NCBI GenBank assembly: GCA_036505635.1
Contig: DASXTC010000010.1
Location: forward strand, 1-64,000
Direction of reading: 5' to 3'
Length of the DNA: 64,000 nucleotides
Origin: DASXTC01 sp036505635
GTDB lineage: Bacteria > Acidobacteriota > Polarisedimenticolia > JACPZX01 > DASXTC01
In this document: one piece after another, positions 49,965 through 59,447 of the stretch
Layout of the letters: each line of letters begins with the position of its first letter
Position numbering within the stretch: the first letter of the stretch is position 1
Notes under the pieces: model-generated
Database searches by the model: none
Seen by the model: only the letters and a program-made list of their open reading frames with translations
What the model was told of the DNA's origin: nothing
Position numbers and translations under genes: made by a program

Positions 49965-52022
49965 TCACCTCTTGAGCCACTGGTCCAGCCACCCCAGCAC
50001 CGTCTCGTGCCACAGGATGCTGTTCTTCGCCTTCAGGACCCAATGGTTCTCGTCGGGGAAGTAGAGGAACTTCGACGGGATGCCACGCCGCTGCAGCGCC
50101 GTGAAGACCGCCATCCCCTCGGTCTCCGGAAGCCTGAAGTCGAGCGCCCCATGGATGACCAGCATCGGGGTCTTCCACTTGTCCACGTACTCACCCGGAG
50201 AAAAGTGCTCGTAGGCGACCTTCTTCTCCCAGGGAGTGCCGCCGAACTCCCACTCCGGGAACCACAGTTCCTCGGTCGTGTAGTAGGACGACCGCTCGTC
50301 CATCTCGCCGTCGTGGCTCACGAGGCACTTGAAACGGTCGGTGTGCCCGGCGATCCAGTTGATCATGTACCCGCCGTAGGAGGCGCCCAGGGCGCCGACC
50401 CGGTCGCCGTCGACGTAGTCGTAGGAGGCGATCACGTAGTCGAGCCCCTTCATCAGATCCTCGAAGGGCTTGCCCCCCCAGTCGCCGCTGATGGCGTCGG
50501 TGAACGACTGGCCGTAGCCGGTGCTGCCGTGAAAGTCGATCGCCACGGTGACGTAGCCGGCCCCTGCGTAGGCCTGCGGGTTCCAGCGGTAGTGGAAGTG
50601 ATCCTCCCAGGAGCCCTGCGGGCCGCCGTGGATCAGGAAGGCCACCGGGTACTTGCGGCCGGCCTGGAATCCCACCGGCTTGAGTATCCACCCGTGCACC
50701 TTCTCGTTGCGCGCCCCTTTGAACCAGAACTCCTCGGGCTTGCTCATGAGGGCCGCCGCAACGCGCGCGTCGTTGATCCCGGTGATCCTCTTCGGATCGG
50801 TGCCGTCGAGCCGGCACGTGTGGATCTCGGCCGGCGAGGTGAGCGAGTCCTGCGTGAAGACGAGCCGCCCCCCGGCGGCAACCGACACGCCGCCGTTGAA
50901 ATGCTCTGCCACCACCGGCGAGGCGAGCCCGGCAGCCGCGTCCACGGAGAAGATCTTCGAGCGGGCGGTTTCTCCGGCCGTGACGATCAGCTTCCTGCCG
51001 TCGCCGGACCAGGCGACCGAGCCGACCGAGCGGTCCCAGTCGCCCGTGAGGACCCGGCTCCTGCCCGCCGCCTTGTCGTAAAGGACGATGGCCTGTTTGT
51101 CCGCCTCGAACCGCGGCCGCCGCATCGCGAGGTAGGCGATCGTCTTGCCGTCGGGCGACCAGGCGGGGGTCGTGTCGACCGCCTCGTTGGGCTCGGTGAT
51201 GCAACGGAACCCGGAGCCGTCGGTGGCCGCGACGTAGATATCCAGATCGGTGGACCAGGCCGGGTTCTCAACCATCTTGGCGGTGAAGGCGATCTCCTTT
51301 CCGTCGGGGGACCAGGCGAACTCCTCGGATCCGCCGAACGGCTTGGTGGGCGCGTCCGCGTCGGCCCCTTTCATCAGATCCACGGGACCGGCGGCGCCGC
51401 GCCCCGGCCACACGAAGACGTGGCTTCGCTTGCCGTCCTCCCAGGCGTCCCAGTGCCGGATCATCAGCTTCGTGTAGACGCGCGCCTTGACAGGGTCCTC
51501 CGACTTCTCCTTGTCGCGCTTCGCCGTGCAGTCCATGTCGTCGCAGTCGGGGTAGACCTCGGCGGAGAACGCCATGCGTGTGCCGTCGGGCGACCACTGC
51601 ACGTTGTCCACGTCGATGGGAAAGTCGCTCTTCTTGACCGCCTCGCCGCCCGCCACGTCGATCGTCCAGATCTGGGATGACCCGCTGCGGCCCGAGATGA
51701 AGGCGATCGTTCTTCCATCGGGGGACCAGCGCGGCCCCGTGTCGGAGGCCTGGGCGGTCGTGAGCTGCCTGAGCGTCGAGCCGTCCATCGAGACGAGCCA
51801 CAGGTTCGTGCGCGTCTTGTTGGTTTTTTCGTCCCACGAGCGGCGCGTGAAGACGACCCACTTGCCGTCGGGAGAGGGCTGCGGGTCGCCCAGTCGCTCC
51901 ATGGCGACCATGTCGTGCACCGAGAAGGGATGGGTCTCGGCGGCGAGGGACAATGGGGCGGCAACCGGACACATCAGCGCTGCGCAGGCCGCGATCGCGG
52001 CGGGAAGACGGCTCAACGGCAT
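49965..52022 (-). CDS. S9-family prolyl oligopeptidase-like peptidase
   Basis: 685 residues from the ATG at 52022 (AAGGAG 6 nt upstream). A signal peptide (IAACAALMCPVAAPLSLAAE) puts it in the periplasm or outside. An N-terminal beta-propeller of WD40-like PD40 repeats (GDPQPSPDGKWVVFTRR, GPRWSPDGRTIAFISGR) precedes the alpha/beta hydrolase domain. The catalytic triad is Ser in LGASYGGYM, Asp in GALDFRLP and His in DENHWVL. It cleaves peptides, probably acylaminoacyl-peptidase or dipeptidyl-peptidase-like. The open frame upstream of the signal peptide is antisense to the next gene and is not counted. Confidence 0.94.
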   Translation of the reverse strand: MPLSRLPAAIAACAALMCPVAAPLSLAAETHPFSVHDMVAMERLGDPQPSPDGKWVVFTRRSWDEKTNKTRTNLWLVSMDGSTLRQLTTAQASDTGPRWSPDGRTIAFISGRSGSSQIWTIDVAGGEAVKKSDFPIDVDNVQWSPDGTRMAFSAEVYPDCDDMDCTAKRDKEKSEDPVKARVYTKLMIRHWDAWEDGKRSHVFVWPGRGAAGPVDLMKGADADAPTKPFGGSEEFAWSPDGKEIAFTAKMVENPAWSTDLDIYVAATDGSGFRCITEPNEAVDTTPAWSPDGKTIAYLAMRRPRFEADKQAIVLYDKAAGRSRVLTGDWDRSVGSVAWSGDGRKLIVTAGETARSKIFSVDAAAGLASPVVAEHFNGGVSVAAGGRLVFTQDSLTSPAEIHTCRLDGTDPKRITGINDARVAAALMSKPEEFWFKGARNEKVHGWILKPVGFQAGRKYPVAFLIHGGPQGSWEDHFHYRWNPQAYAGAGYVTVAIDFHGSTGYGQSFTDAISGDWGGKPFEDLMKGLDYVIASYDYVDGDRVGALGASYGGYMINWIAGHTDRFKCLVSHDGEMDERSSYYTTEELWFPEWEFGGTPWEKKVAYEHFSPGEYVDKWKTPMLVIHGALDFRLPETEGMAVFTALQRRGIPSKFLYFPDENHWVLKAKNSILWHETVLGWLDQWLKR

Positions 52023-52078
52023 CAGGAGCTCCTTCGCGGGTATCATTGATGAGAGTGCGCCCAGCCGTCGCGGCGGAG

Positions 52079-54118
52079 TCAGTACTTCGCCAGCTCGCGG
52101 ATGGCCGCGGTGACCTCCTCCTGGGAGGGGAGCACGGCGGGCTCGAGGCTCGGCGCGTAGGGGACGAAGGAGTCCTTCGCGGCGACACGGCGAACCGGGC
52201 CGTCGAGGTGCTCGAAGGCGTCCGATGCGATGCGAGCGGCCACTTCGCCGCCGAACCCGCCGGTCATGATCGCTTCGTGCACCACGATCGCCTTGCCCGT
52301 CTTGCGGACGCTGCCAATCACCCGCTCGACGTCCCACGGAACGATCGTGCGCAGATCGATCACCTCCACCGAGATCCCTTCCTCTCCGAGCGCGTCGGCC
52401 GCCCGCTCGCAGCGCACGACGCCGCTGCCCCAGGTGACCGCGGTCACGTCGGTCCCCTCCCGCGCGACGCGGGCCACCCCGAACGGCACCAGGTAGTCGG
52501 CATCGGGCTCGGGCGACTTGGAGTAGACCTGCCGATAGAGCCCTTTGTGCTCGAAGAAGAGGACCGGGTCCTCCATCCGGCAAGCGGTCTTGACGAGCCC
52601 CTTGGCGTCCGCCGCGTTGCTCGGGTAGGCGATGTACCATCCGGGGGTGTGCGCGTAGAGAGCCTCGATGCACTGGCTGTGGAAGGGGCCGCCCCGTATG
52701 TAGCCGCCCACCGCGATCCTCACCACCATCGGGCACGACCAGGCCCCGCCGCTTCTCCAGCGGAGCGTCGGGATCTCGTTTCGCATCTGCATATAGCCGG
52801 GAAACGAGTAGTCGCCGAACTGGATCTCGACGACTGGCCGGAACCCGGCGATCGCCATACCCTGCGCCACTCCCACGATGCTCGCCTCGGCGAGCGGGGA
52901 GTTGGTGACGCGTCCGGGGAAGGCGGTCCCCAGGCCGCGCGTGACGCCGAAGACCCCTCCCTTCGGATCGGCGACGTCCTCGCCCCACATGATGATCTTC
53001 GGGTCTCGCAGCATCTCCTCCCGCAGGCCCCGGTTGATCGCCTCCACCATCGTGATCGGCTCACTGGAGCCGGAGCGTGGGGGCCTCGCGTCGGTCACCG
53101 GCTGTTTCCCTGAGAAGATGTGAAGCGTCGCGGTCTCGGGCCCCGGGTCGGGCATCCTCTCGGCCTGAGACGCCGCGAGCTCGACCTCCGCCTTGATCTC
53201 CTCGTGCATCCGGCGGATGTCCTCCTCCTTGAGGAACCCCTTATTGAGCAGCACGCCGGCCGTGTGCGCCAGCGGGTCCTCTTTCAGGATTGTGTCGAGC
53301 TCTTCCTGGGAGCGGTACTTGGTCTGATCGTCGGAGGAGGAGTGCGAGTCGAGCCTGACGACGTGCGCCTCGATGAGGCGCGGGCCCCCGCCGGCGCGCA
53401 TCTCGGCGACCAGGGGCCGGAGCAAGTTGTACATGTCGGTGAATCGGGTGCCGTCCACGTGGACCGCCCGCATGTCGAAGCCGCGCGAGATGTCCTGCAC
53501 GTCAGAGCCGGTCTGGATCTCCTGCGGGACGCTGATCGCGTAGCCGTTGTTCTGGATGAGGAACATGACGGGAAGCTGCTCTCGCACCGCCCAGTTGAGC
53601 GCCTCGAAGAACTCGCCCTCGCTCGTGGCCCCCTCGCCCGACGAGACATAGACGATCTCGTCCAGCCCCAGGTCGCGCACGGCGCGCGCCATGCCGACCG
53701 CGGGGAGGAACTGCGTCCCCGTGCAGGCGGTGGGGGAGACCACCCGCAGCTCCTTCGAGGAAAAATGCTCGCTCATGTTCCGGCCGCCGCCGCACGGGTC
53801 ATCGACCTTCGACAGCATGTGGAGGAAGATGTCCCGCAGGGGCATGCCGAGCCCCACCATCAAGGCCTTCTCGCGGTAGTAGGGGAAGAACCAGTCCTTG
53901 CCGGCCTGCAGCAGGTAGCTCATCGCGATCTGGATCTTCTCGTGGCCGCGGCTCGATGCGTGGAACGACACCTTGCCCGCGCGGACGAAGGTCTTGATCC
54001 GGTCCTCGAGGTAATAAACACGCAGCATCTTGCCGTACATGTCGACCAGAAGGTCCTTCGGGACCTCCTGCTCCCGCGGCCGGATCGGAGTCACTTTCTG
54101 GGATGCTCTCTTCGTCAT
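52079..54118 (-). CDS. Fused alpha/beta 2-oxoacid dehydrogenase E1
   Basis: 679 residues from the ATG at 54118 with GAGG upstream. The first half is an E1-alpha domain: RAGKVSFHASSRGHE, FFPYYREKALM, and the thiamine-diphosphate motif GEGATSEGEFFEALNWA with NNGYAISVP (GDG...NN form). The second half (about 345-679) is E1-beta: MVEAINRGLREEML, GEDVADPKGG, PLAEASIVGVAQGMAIAG, FHSQCIEALYAHTPG. Length equals two separate subunits. Substrate is probably branched-chain 2-oxoacids or pyruvate; no E2 or E3 gene is adjacent. Confidence 0.9.
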   Translation of the reverse strand: MTKRASQKVTPIRPREQEVPKDLLVDMYGKMLRVYYLEDRIKTFVRAGKVSFHASSRGHEKIQIAMSYLLQAGKDWFFPYYREKALMVGLGMPLRDIFLHMLSKVDDPCGGGRNMSEHFSSKELRVVSPTACTGTQFLPAVGMARAVRDLGLDEIVYVSSGEGATSEGEFFEALNWAVREQLPVMFLIQNNGYAISVPQEIQTGSDVQDISRGFDMRAVHVDGTRFTDMYNLLRPLVAEMRAGGGPRLIEAHVVRLDSHSSSDDQTKYRSQEELDTILKEDPLAHTAGVLLNKGFLKEEDIRRMHEEIKAEVELAASQAERMPDPGPETATLHIFSGKQPVTDARPPRSGSSEPITMVEAINRGLREEMLRDPKIIMWGEDVADPKGGVFGVTRGLGTAFPGRVTNSPLAEASIVGVAQGMAIAGFRPVVEIQFGDYSFPGYMQMRNEIPTLRWRSGGAWSCPMVVRIAVGGYIRGGPFHSQCIEALYAHTPGWYIAYPSNAADAKGLVKTACRMEDPVLFFEHKGLYRQVYSKSPEPDADYLVPFGVARVAREGTDVTAVTWGSGVVRCERAADALGEEGISVEVIDLRTIVPWDVERVIGSVRKTGKAIVVHEAIMTGGFGGEVAARIASDAFEHLDGPVRRVAAKDSFVPYAPSLEPAVLPSQEEVTAAIRELAKY

Positions 54119-54314
54119 CGTCACCTCTCAGGTGGACACATATTGCCACGTCCGGGGCAGGGACGTCACGCGAGCGAGTCGAACCCTGAACACGGTGAAG
54201 ATGAGCTCCAGCGGGCCACCCCGGCGAAGCAGGGGGGCGCTCGTGGAACGACCCGTGGTACGGACGAGCCTGGCCATCCCGGCCCGGCCCCGAAAGGACG
54301 CGAGGCGCGTGCGC

Positions 54315-54878
54315 CTAGAAACGATACCTTGCGCCGCCGGTCAGGGCGAAGAACGAGTTGGGATCGTCGCCGGTCACGCCGTGGAGGAGCCCCTCAATCC
54401 GGATCGCCCAGTGGGACTCGAAGGGAATGTCGAGACCGCCCCCGGCGTTGAATCCGACCTCGATGCCGTCGTCGGCGCCCTGGACGGCGGGGCCGCTGAA
54501 CCGTTTGTCGTAGATCCCGGCGCCGCCCGAGATGAACGGGCGAACCGGACCCGGCTCCCAGTTGTAGACGATCCCGGCTGTCGCGAGCAACACGTCGGCC
54601 TCGCCGCGGAAGCCGTTGATCCGCGCATCGAACGAGGTGAAGGCGGCCATCGCGCGCACGGCCAGGCGTGGCTTCACGAAGAACTCGGCGGCGACGCCAA
54701 AGAGCGGCTCGAAGTCATCGAAGTCGTTGTCGAACGCGCGGGCGAAGCCGATGTTGGCGGTCACGGCGAAGTCGCTCAGGGCGGGGGCCGATGTCGAGGC
54801 CGGATCGGCAAGTGCGGTGGCGGGAGCCAGCGCGACGAGCAGCACGGGCAGGATCGGCGTTTTCATGATACGAAACAT
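54315..54878 (-). CDS. Outer-membrane beta-barrel protein
   Basis: 187 residues. Strong GGAGG upstream, signal peptide (LPVLLVALAPATALAD). The mature part is an eight-strand barrel with alternating hydrophobic pattern (FAVTANIGFARAFDN, LFGVAAEFFVKPRLAVRAMA, RPFISGGAGIYDK, VGFNAGGGLDIPFESHWAIR) and ends with aromatic F (GGARYRF), typical of outer-membrane insertion. No specific function is evident. Isolated gene. Confidence 0.8.
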   Translation of the reverse strand: MFRIMKTPILPVLLVALAPATALADPASTSAPALSDFAVTANIGFARAFDNDFDDFEPLFGVAAEFFVKPRLAVRAMAAFTSFDARINGFRGEADVLLATAGIVYNWEPGPVRPFISGGAGIYDKRFSGPAVQGADDGIEVGFNAGGGLDIPFESHWAIRIEGLLHGVTGDDPNSFFALTGGARYRF

Positions 54879-54980
54879 CCTGGTCCTCCTCTCGCTTGAC
54901 TGCGTCGGATGTGAATCTTCACTTGATGCCAGCGGGGACTTGGCAGACGACCAACGGGGTGGCCGAACCTTAAACGCGCT

Positions 54981-55946
54981 TCACGGCCGTGTCAAGCCGC
55001 CGCGGAGCGGCGCGGCGGGCGGGGTCGCGCGTCTCAGCCGTCGAAGGAGCCGCCGCATGTCCGCCGGAAGCGGGCTCTCGACTCGCACGGCCCCCCCCCC
55101 ACGGGGATGCGCGAAGCCGAGCCGGGCGGCGTGAAGCGCCACTCTCGGGATGAGCGGGCTGGGCTTGCCGTAGGTCCTGTCGCCGATCAACGGATGGTTG
55201 ATTCCCGCGAGCTGGACGCGAATCTGGTTGCGTCGTCCCGTCTCGAGCGTCACGCGCAGCAACGCGGCGCCTGAGAGCTCCTCTTCCATCCGGTAGGCGC
55301 AGATCGCTTCGAGCCCCCTGGCGCGATCGCGGGTTTCGGCCACCTTGAGCGACCGGGGATTCTCCACGAGCCAGGACCTGAGGCGCGCCTCGCCGGGGCG
55401 CGGCACCCCCTCGCAGATGGCGAGATACTCGCGCCGCGCCGTCCTCTTCTCGAACTGCGCGGAAAGGGAGAGGGCCGCCTGCTCCGTGCGCGCGAACAGG
55501 ACCAGACCCGAGGTGAACCGGTCGATGCGGTGAACCACCCAGATCCCGGGGACCTGGACGCCGCGGCCTGCGTACATCTCCAGGATCCGGTCGGCCAGAG
55601 TGTCGCCGGCGCGCGCCGGGGCCGGCACCGTGAGCAGGCCGGGGTCCTTGTCCACTACCACGAAGTCGTCGTCTTCCAGGACCATCCTGAATCCGGTGGG
55701 GTCCTTCCCCGTCCTGCGCGGGGGGTGGTAGCGCGCGGCCGCGTCGAATCGGGCCTCGAGGCGCTCCCCGCCGGCCAGCCTCCGCGTGGGATCCCTCACG
55801 GGGCGCCCGTTGACCCGCACGAGCCCCCGGGCCACGAGCCCCTTGGCCGTGGCGTGGGACAGCCCGGCCAGCGTGTGCAGGACAGCCGCGAGGGTCCGGC
55901 CGGCCTCCTCGGGACCGACCTCCAGGGAGACGTCTTTCAGCGGCAT
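54981..55946 (-). CDS. RluA-family pseudouridine synthase
   Basis: 321 residues. An N-terminal S4 RNA-binding domain (LSHATAKGLVARGLVRVNGRP) and a catalytic domain with the active-site Asp in HRIDRFTSGLVLFAR (normally HRLDRxTSG; Ile for Leu is mild), plus TGRRNQIRVQLAGINHPLIGD. It isomerises specific uridines in rRNA or tRNA, and its exact target cannot be given. Start chosen as the first ATG; no clear Shine-Dalgarno is seen. Confidence 0.92.
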   Translation of the reverse strand: MPLKDVSLEVGPEEAGRTLAAVLHTLAGLSHATAKGLVARGLVRVNGRPVRDPTRRLAGGERLEARFDAAARYHPPRRTGKDPTGFRMVLEDDDFVVVDKDPGLLTVPAPARAGDTLADRILEMYAGRGVQVPGIWVVHRIDRFTSGLVLFARTEQAALSLSAQFEKRTARREYLAICEGVPRPGEARLRSWLVENPRSLKVAETRDRARGLEAICAYRMEEELSGAALLRVTLETGRRNQIRVQLAGINHPLIGDRTYGKPSPLIPRVALHAARLGFAHPRGGGAVRVESPLPADMRRLLRRLRRATPPAAPLRGGLTRP

Positions 55947-56024
55947 GCGGTAAACCGGGGGGGGATCGGCTCCGTATGAGTATCGACAGGCATCACGACA
56001 GGGTACTCTTCAACGGGTGCGACG

Positions 56025-56369
56025 ATGCTGATCCTGAGTCTGATGGTGATGGGCGCGATCATCGGGCTGATGTGCCTCGTGGCGATCCCGATCCTCCTCG
56101 TGGGGGTGATCCTGGGGGCGGTCCTGTACGTCGTCGTCCATATCATCATGATCCCCTTTCGCCTGTTCGGCTGGGCCCTGGCGATCGGCGCGGGCGCGGT
56201 CGCGCTGGTGATCAGGCTCCTGATCCTGGTGGCGCTCGGGTTCATCGGGATGGCCCTCCTGCTCGCGCTCGCCGTCCCGTTGCTGCCCCTGGTGCTGATC
56301 GGGATCGGCATCTGGCTCGCCGTGCGGGCCCGGCGCCGGCAGATTGAGTCGCGCGCGCCCGTGTCCTGA
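56025..56369 (+). CDS. Small hydrophobic membrane protein of unknown function
   Basis: 114 residues, almost wholly hydrophobic: helices at about 3-25, 28-48, 50-70 and 75-100, ending with a basic tail (RARRRQIES). No family recognised. It ends 7 nt before the stop of the convergent gene. The reading has no better alternative on either strand. Confidence 0.55.
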   Translation: MLILSLMVMGAIIGLMCLVAIPILLVGVILGAVLYVVVHIIMIPFRLFGWALAIGAGAVALVIRLLILVALGFIGMALLLALAVPLLPLVLIGIGIWLAVRARRRQIESRAPVS

Positions 56370-56376
56370 GGGCTCC

Positions 56377-57864
56377 TCACAAGCTGCCGCGCACCTCGAA
56401 GTCGATCCCGGCGATGCCGCCGCCTGCACTCACGACGACCGTCCGAAACTCGGGCCGCGTGAACAGGTGCTTGCCCGGCTCCCCCTTGACCACCACGCGG
56501 TAGCTCCCGGGGGGTGGGAGCGTCATGGAGTAGTTCCCGTCGGCCGAGATGGCGGCGCGGGCATGCAGCTTCAGGATGTTGTTGGGCCCGTAGAAGAGAA
56601 CCTCCCTCGCGGCCTCCCGCTGGCCCGAGATCTTGCCGGTCAGAGACGCCTCGTCCACGGTGCGGGTAGGCCCGGGAGCGGGAGGCGGGACCTGCGGCGG
56701 AGCCACGGCAGGAGGCTCGGATTGCTCGGTGGACTCCGGCTCGACCGTGGGCTCCCGCTCGGGCTCGGCAGCGGGCTCGGCCGCGACCGCCGGCGGCGAT
56801 GCCGGCACCGTGCGTGGCACCTGTACGAGGCTGATCCCGGGACCGGCGTCCGGTGTGGAGGAGGCCACCGCCACGAGGAGCGTCTCTTCCTGTCTCTCGA
56901 TCATTCTCGAGGCGATCAGTCCGGGCGCCCCGGGGAGCGGCTCGGTCCGCACCACCGACGCGGCCGCCACGTCGATGAGGCTGAGCGCCGATCGATCTTC
57001 GTGCAGAACCGCCGCGACCGAGCCGTCCGGCGACAGCGCCAGGCCCCTCGCCGCCGCGGGAAGGGGCACCAGTGTGGTCGCGTCGTCGTCGGTGAGCTGC
57101 GCGCGCCCCTCGGACCGGGGACGTCTGGACGGATCGATGACGGCCAGGGCCGTGCCGCGCAGCGCGCAGAGGATCGAGCCTGTCCGAGACCCAGCCAGCG
57201 CGGAGTGATCTCCCGGCGACTTGTAGAACCAGGAAGCTCTCGGCGGGTCGAGGTTGTACGAGATGATCCGGCCGCTGGCGGCGATGATGAGCCTCGGGGC
57301 CGACCCGGGAGGATCGACCAGGGCCACCGCCTGGGGCGAGAGCCCGAGCCGCACCGGTCCGGCCACCGCACCCGATCGGGCGTCGATGACCGTCAGGACC
57401 CAACCGCCCGCCTCGCGCGGGACGCCCGGGGAGGTCTTGATCCCCACGATGCAGGCCAGCCCGTCGCGGGTGATCTCCAGAAAGGAGCCGCGCCCCTTCA
57501 CCTCGTGACGCGATGTCTCACGCCACGGCGGCGCGGCGTCGAACGAGACGAGCGCCGTCGTTCTGCCGTCGGTGGCGGCCACAAGGCCGTAAAGGGTCCG
57601 CCCATCGACGGAGATCGCGATGTCCTCGAAGGCCGGCGCGGGCGGGTTCCATCGCGTCCCGATCGCCGCAGGCTCGGACCCGGGGCCGAGCTGGACGACC
57701 ACGCCGTCGGGACCGAGCGCCCAGGCGCTGCCGCCGTCCGGCGAGACCACCAGCCTCTCGCGCCTCGAGGGGCCGCCCTCCGCTCCGGCGGAGGCGTCCA
57801 GGATCGTCGCGAGAAGGGCCGCGGCCGCCCCCCAGGTCGTCAGAGTCCCGGACCTTCTTCGCAT
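56377..57864 (-). CDS. Secreted beta-propeller-like protein with C-terminal carboxypeptidase-regulatory-like domain
   Basis: 495 residues. A signal peptide precedes a propeller-like region (LVVSPDGGSAWALGPDG, DIAISVDGRTLYGLVAA, RGLALSPDGSVAAVLHEDRSA). Then comes a long Pro/Glu/Ala linker (about 365-410) and a C-terminal beta-sandwich (HARAAISADGNYSMTLPPP, GSYRVVVKGEPGKHLF), like carboxypeptidase-regulatory modules. It is probably exported. Function is unknown. It is divergent from zwf. Confidence 0.65.
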   Translation of the reverse strand: MRRRSGTLTTWGAAAALLATILDASAGAEGGPSRRERLVVSPDGGSAWALGPDGVVVQLGPGSEPAAIGTRWNPPAPAFEDIAISVDGRTLYGLVAATDGRTTALVSFDAAPPWRETSRHEVKGRGSFLEITRDGLACIVGIKTSPGVPREAGGWVLTVIDARSGAVAGPVRLGLSPQAVALVDPPGSAPRLIIAASGRIISYNLDPPRASWFYKSPGDHSALAGSRTGSILCALRGTALAVIDPSRRPRSEGRAQLTDDDATTLVPLPAAARGLALSPDGSVAAVLHEDRSALSLIDVAAASVVRTEPLPGAPGLIASRMIERQEETLLVAVASSTPDAGPGISLVQVPRTVPASPPAVAAEPAAEPEREPTVEPESTEQSEPPAVAPPQVPPPAPGPTRTVDEASLTGKISGQREAAREVLFYGPNNILKLHARAAISADGNYSMTLPPPGSYRVVVKGEPGKHLFTRPEFRTVVVSAGGGIAGIDFEVRGSL

Positions 57865-57893
57865 CTCCCCGACTCACTGGGAATTCCAATCGT

Positions 57894-57923
57894 TTGAAAC
57901 CCGGTGGCATCCTATCGTAGAGT
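57894..57923 (+). promoter_or_regulatory. Candidate zwf promoter
   Basis: TTGAAA (57894-57899), an 18-nt spacer and TAGAGT (57918-57923). The ATG follows 9 nt later with no Shine-Dalgarno between, so the transcript could be leaderless. Confidence 0.4.
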
Positions 57924-57932
57924 GCCCTCCAG

Positions 57933-59447
57933 ATGCAGAAGAATCCATTCCGGGACGCATTGTCGAAAGAGAGGGTGGCAGAGCCGTGCACGATGGTGAT
58001 CTTCGGCGCCACGGGGGATCTGACGCGCCGCAAGCTGGTGCCGGCCCTGTGCAGCATCGCACGCGATCGGCTCCTTCCCACCGGATTCGGCGTCGTGGGG
58101 TTCGCCCGAAGGAACTGGAGCGCTGCCAGGTTCCGCGAGGAGATGCTCGCGGGAGTCAACGAGTTCTCGCGCAGCCGCCCCGTGGTCCCGGCGCTCTGGG
58201 ACGACTTCGCGCGCGGTCTTGACTTCGTCCAGGGGGAGTTCGGCGACCCGGCCGCATACAAAAGGCTGGCGGCCTCGCTCGAGCGCGTGGACGCCGAACG
58301 GGGCACGCACGGCAACCATCTCTTCTATCTCGCCACCCCGCCGGTGCACTACCCCGAGATCATCCGCGAGCTCGGGCGGGCCGGGCTGGCCGGTTCGGCC
58401 GGGTCGCCGTGGTCGCGCATCATCATCGAGAAGCCCTTCGGCCGTGACCTGGACTCCGCGCGCGATCTGAACGCGCGGGCGCTCGAGGTCTTCACCGAGG
58501 AGCAGATCTACCGCATCGATCACTACCTCGGCAAGGAGACGGTTCAGAACATCCTCGTCATGAGGTTCGCAAACGGGATCTTCGAGCCGCTCTGGAACCA
58601 GAAGTACGTCGATCACGTGCAGATCACGGTGGCCGAGGACATCGGGATGGAAGGGCGGGGGGCCTACTACGACAGCGCGGGCATCCTGCGCGACATGGTC
58701 CAGAACCACATGATGCAGCTCCTGTGTCTGACGGCGATGGAGCCTCCCGTCGCCTTCAACGCCGCGGAGGTGCGCAACGAGAAGGTCAAGGTCCTCCATG
58801 CCGTGCGGCCAATCGAAGGCGACGAAGTGGCGCGCCACAGCGTGCGGGGGCGTTACACCGCGGGCTTCATCGGCGGGCAGGAAGTGCCCGGCTACACGGA
58901 CGAGAAGGGGGTCGCGCCCGGCTCACGCACGGAGACCTATGTCGCCATCAGGCTCTTCATCGACAACTGGCGCTGGGAGGGGGTCCCGTTCTACCTGAGG
59001 TCCGGCAAGAGGCTCTCCAAGCGCGCGACCGAGATCGCCATTCAGTTCAAGCAGGTCCCTCACCTGCTGTTCGGCGGCGATTCGGGCGCCATCGAGCCGA
59101 ACGTGCTGGCTTTGAGGATCCAGCCCGACGAGGGGATCTCGCTCAAGATGACCTCCAAGACGCCGGGCACCGCCGTGTCGCTTCAGCCCGTGGTGATGGA
59201 CTTCAGGTACGGGACCTCCTTCGGCGCGGAGCCTCCCGAGGCCTACGAGCGGCTCCTGCTCGACTGCATGATGGGCGACTCGACCCTGTTCACGCGGCGC
59301 GACGAGGTGGAGGAGGCCTGGCGGTTCGTCGGCGGCCTGCTCGACGCGTGGGAGAGCACGGCGCCCCCGCCTCTCTACCCGTACGAGGCCGGAACCTGGG
59401 GACCGATGGAGGCGAGCTCGCTCATCCATCGCTGGAGGCGGCTGTGA
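57933..59447 (+). CDS. zwf: Glucose-6-phosphate 1-dehydrogenase
   Basis: 504 residues. First oxidative step of the pentose phosphate pathway: glucose-6-phosphate to 6-phosphogluconolactone with NAD(P). NADP-binding motif MVIFGATGDLTRRKL, IIEKPFGRDL, the active-site IDHYLGKETVQN (His) and the RSGKRLSKRATEI region all conserved. Full family length. It is the first gene of a zwf-opcA-pgl operon, with its stop overlapping the opcA GTG by 4 nt. Confidence 0.97.
   Translation: MQKNPFRDALSKERVAEPCTMVIFGATGDLTRRKLVPALCSIARDRLLPTGFGVVGFARRNWSAARFREEMLAGVNEFSRSRPVVPALWDDFARGLDFVQGEFGDPAAYKRLAASLERVDAERGTHGNHLFYLATPPVHYPEIIRELGRAGLAGSAGSPWSRIIIEKPFGRDLDSARDLNARALEVFTEEQIYRIDHYLGKETVQNILVMRFANGIFEPLWNQKYVDHVQITVAEDIGMEGRGAYYDSAGILRDMVQNHMMQLLCLTAMEPPVAFNAAEVRNEKVKVLHAVRPIEGDEVARHSVRGRYTAGFIGGQEVPGYTDEKGVAPGSRTETYVAIRLFIDNWRWEGVPFYLRSGKRLSKRATEIAIQFKQVPHLLFGGDSGAIEPNVLALRIQPDEGISLKMTSKTPGTAVSLQPVVMDFRYGTSFGAEPPEAYERLLLDCMMGDSTLFTRRDEVEEAWRFVGGLLDAWESTAPPPLYPYEAGTWGPMEASSLIHRWRRL

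Noticed and set aside
52023..52988. Extension of the S9 peptidase to about 1000 residues
   Set aside because: It overlaps the E1 gene out of frame and lies before a clear signal peptide.
54303..54316. Short palindrome AGGCGC-GT-GCGCCT as terminator of the beta-barrel gene
   Set aside because: Only 6-bp stem, overlaps the stop codon and is not followed by a T-run.
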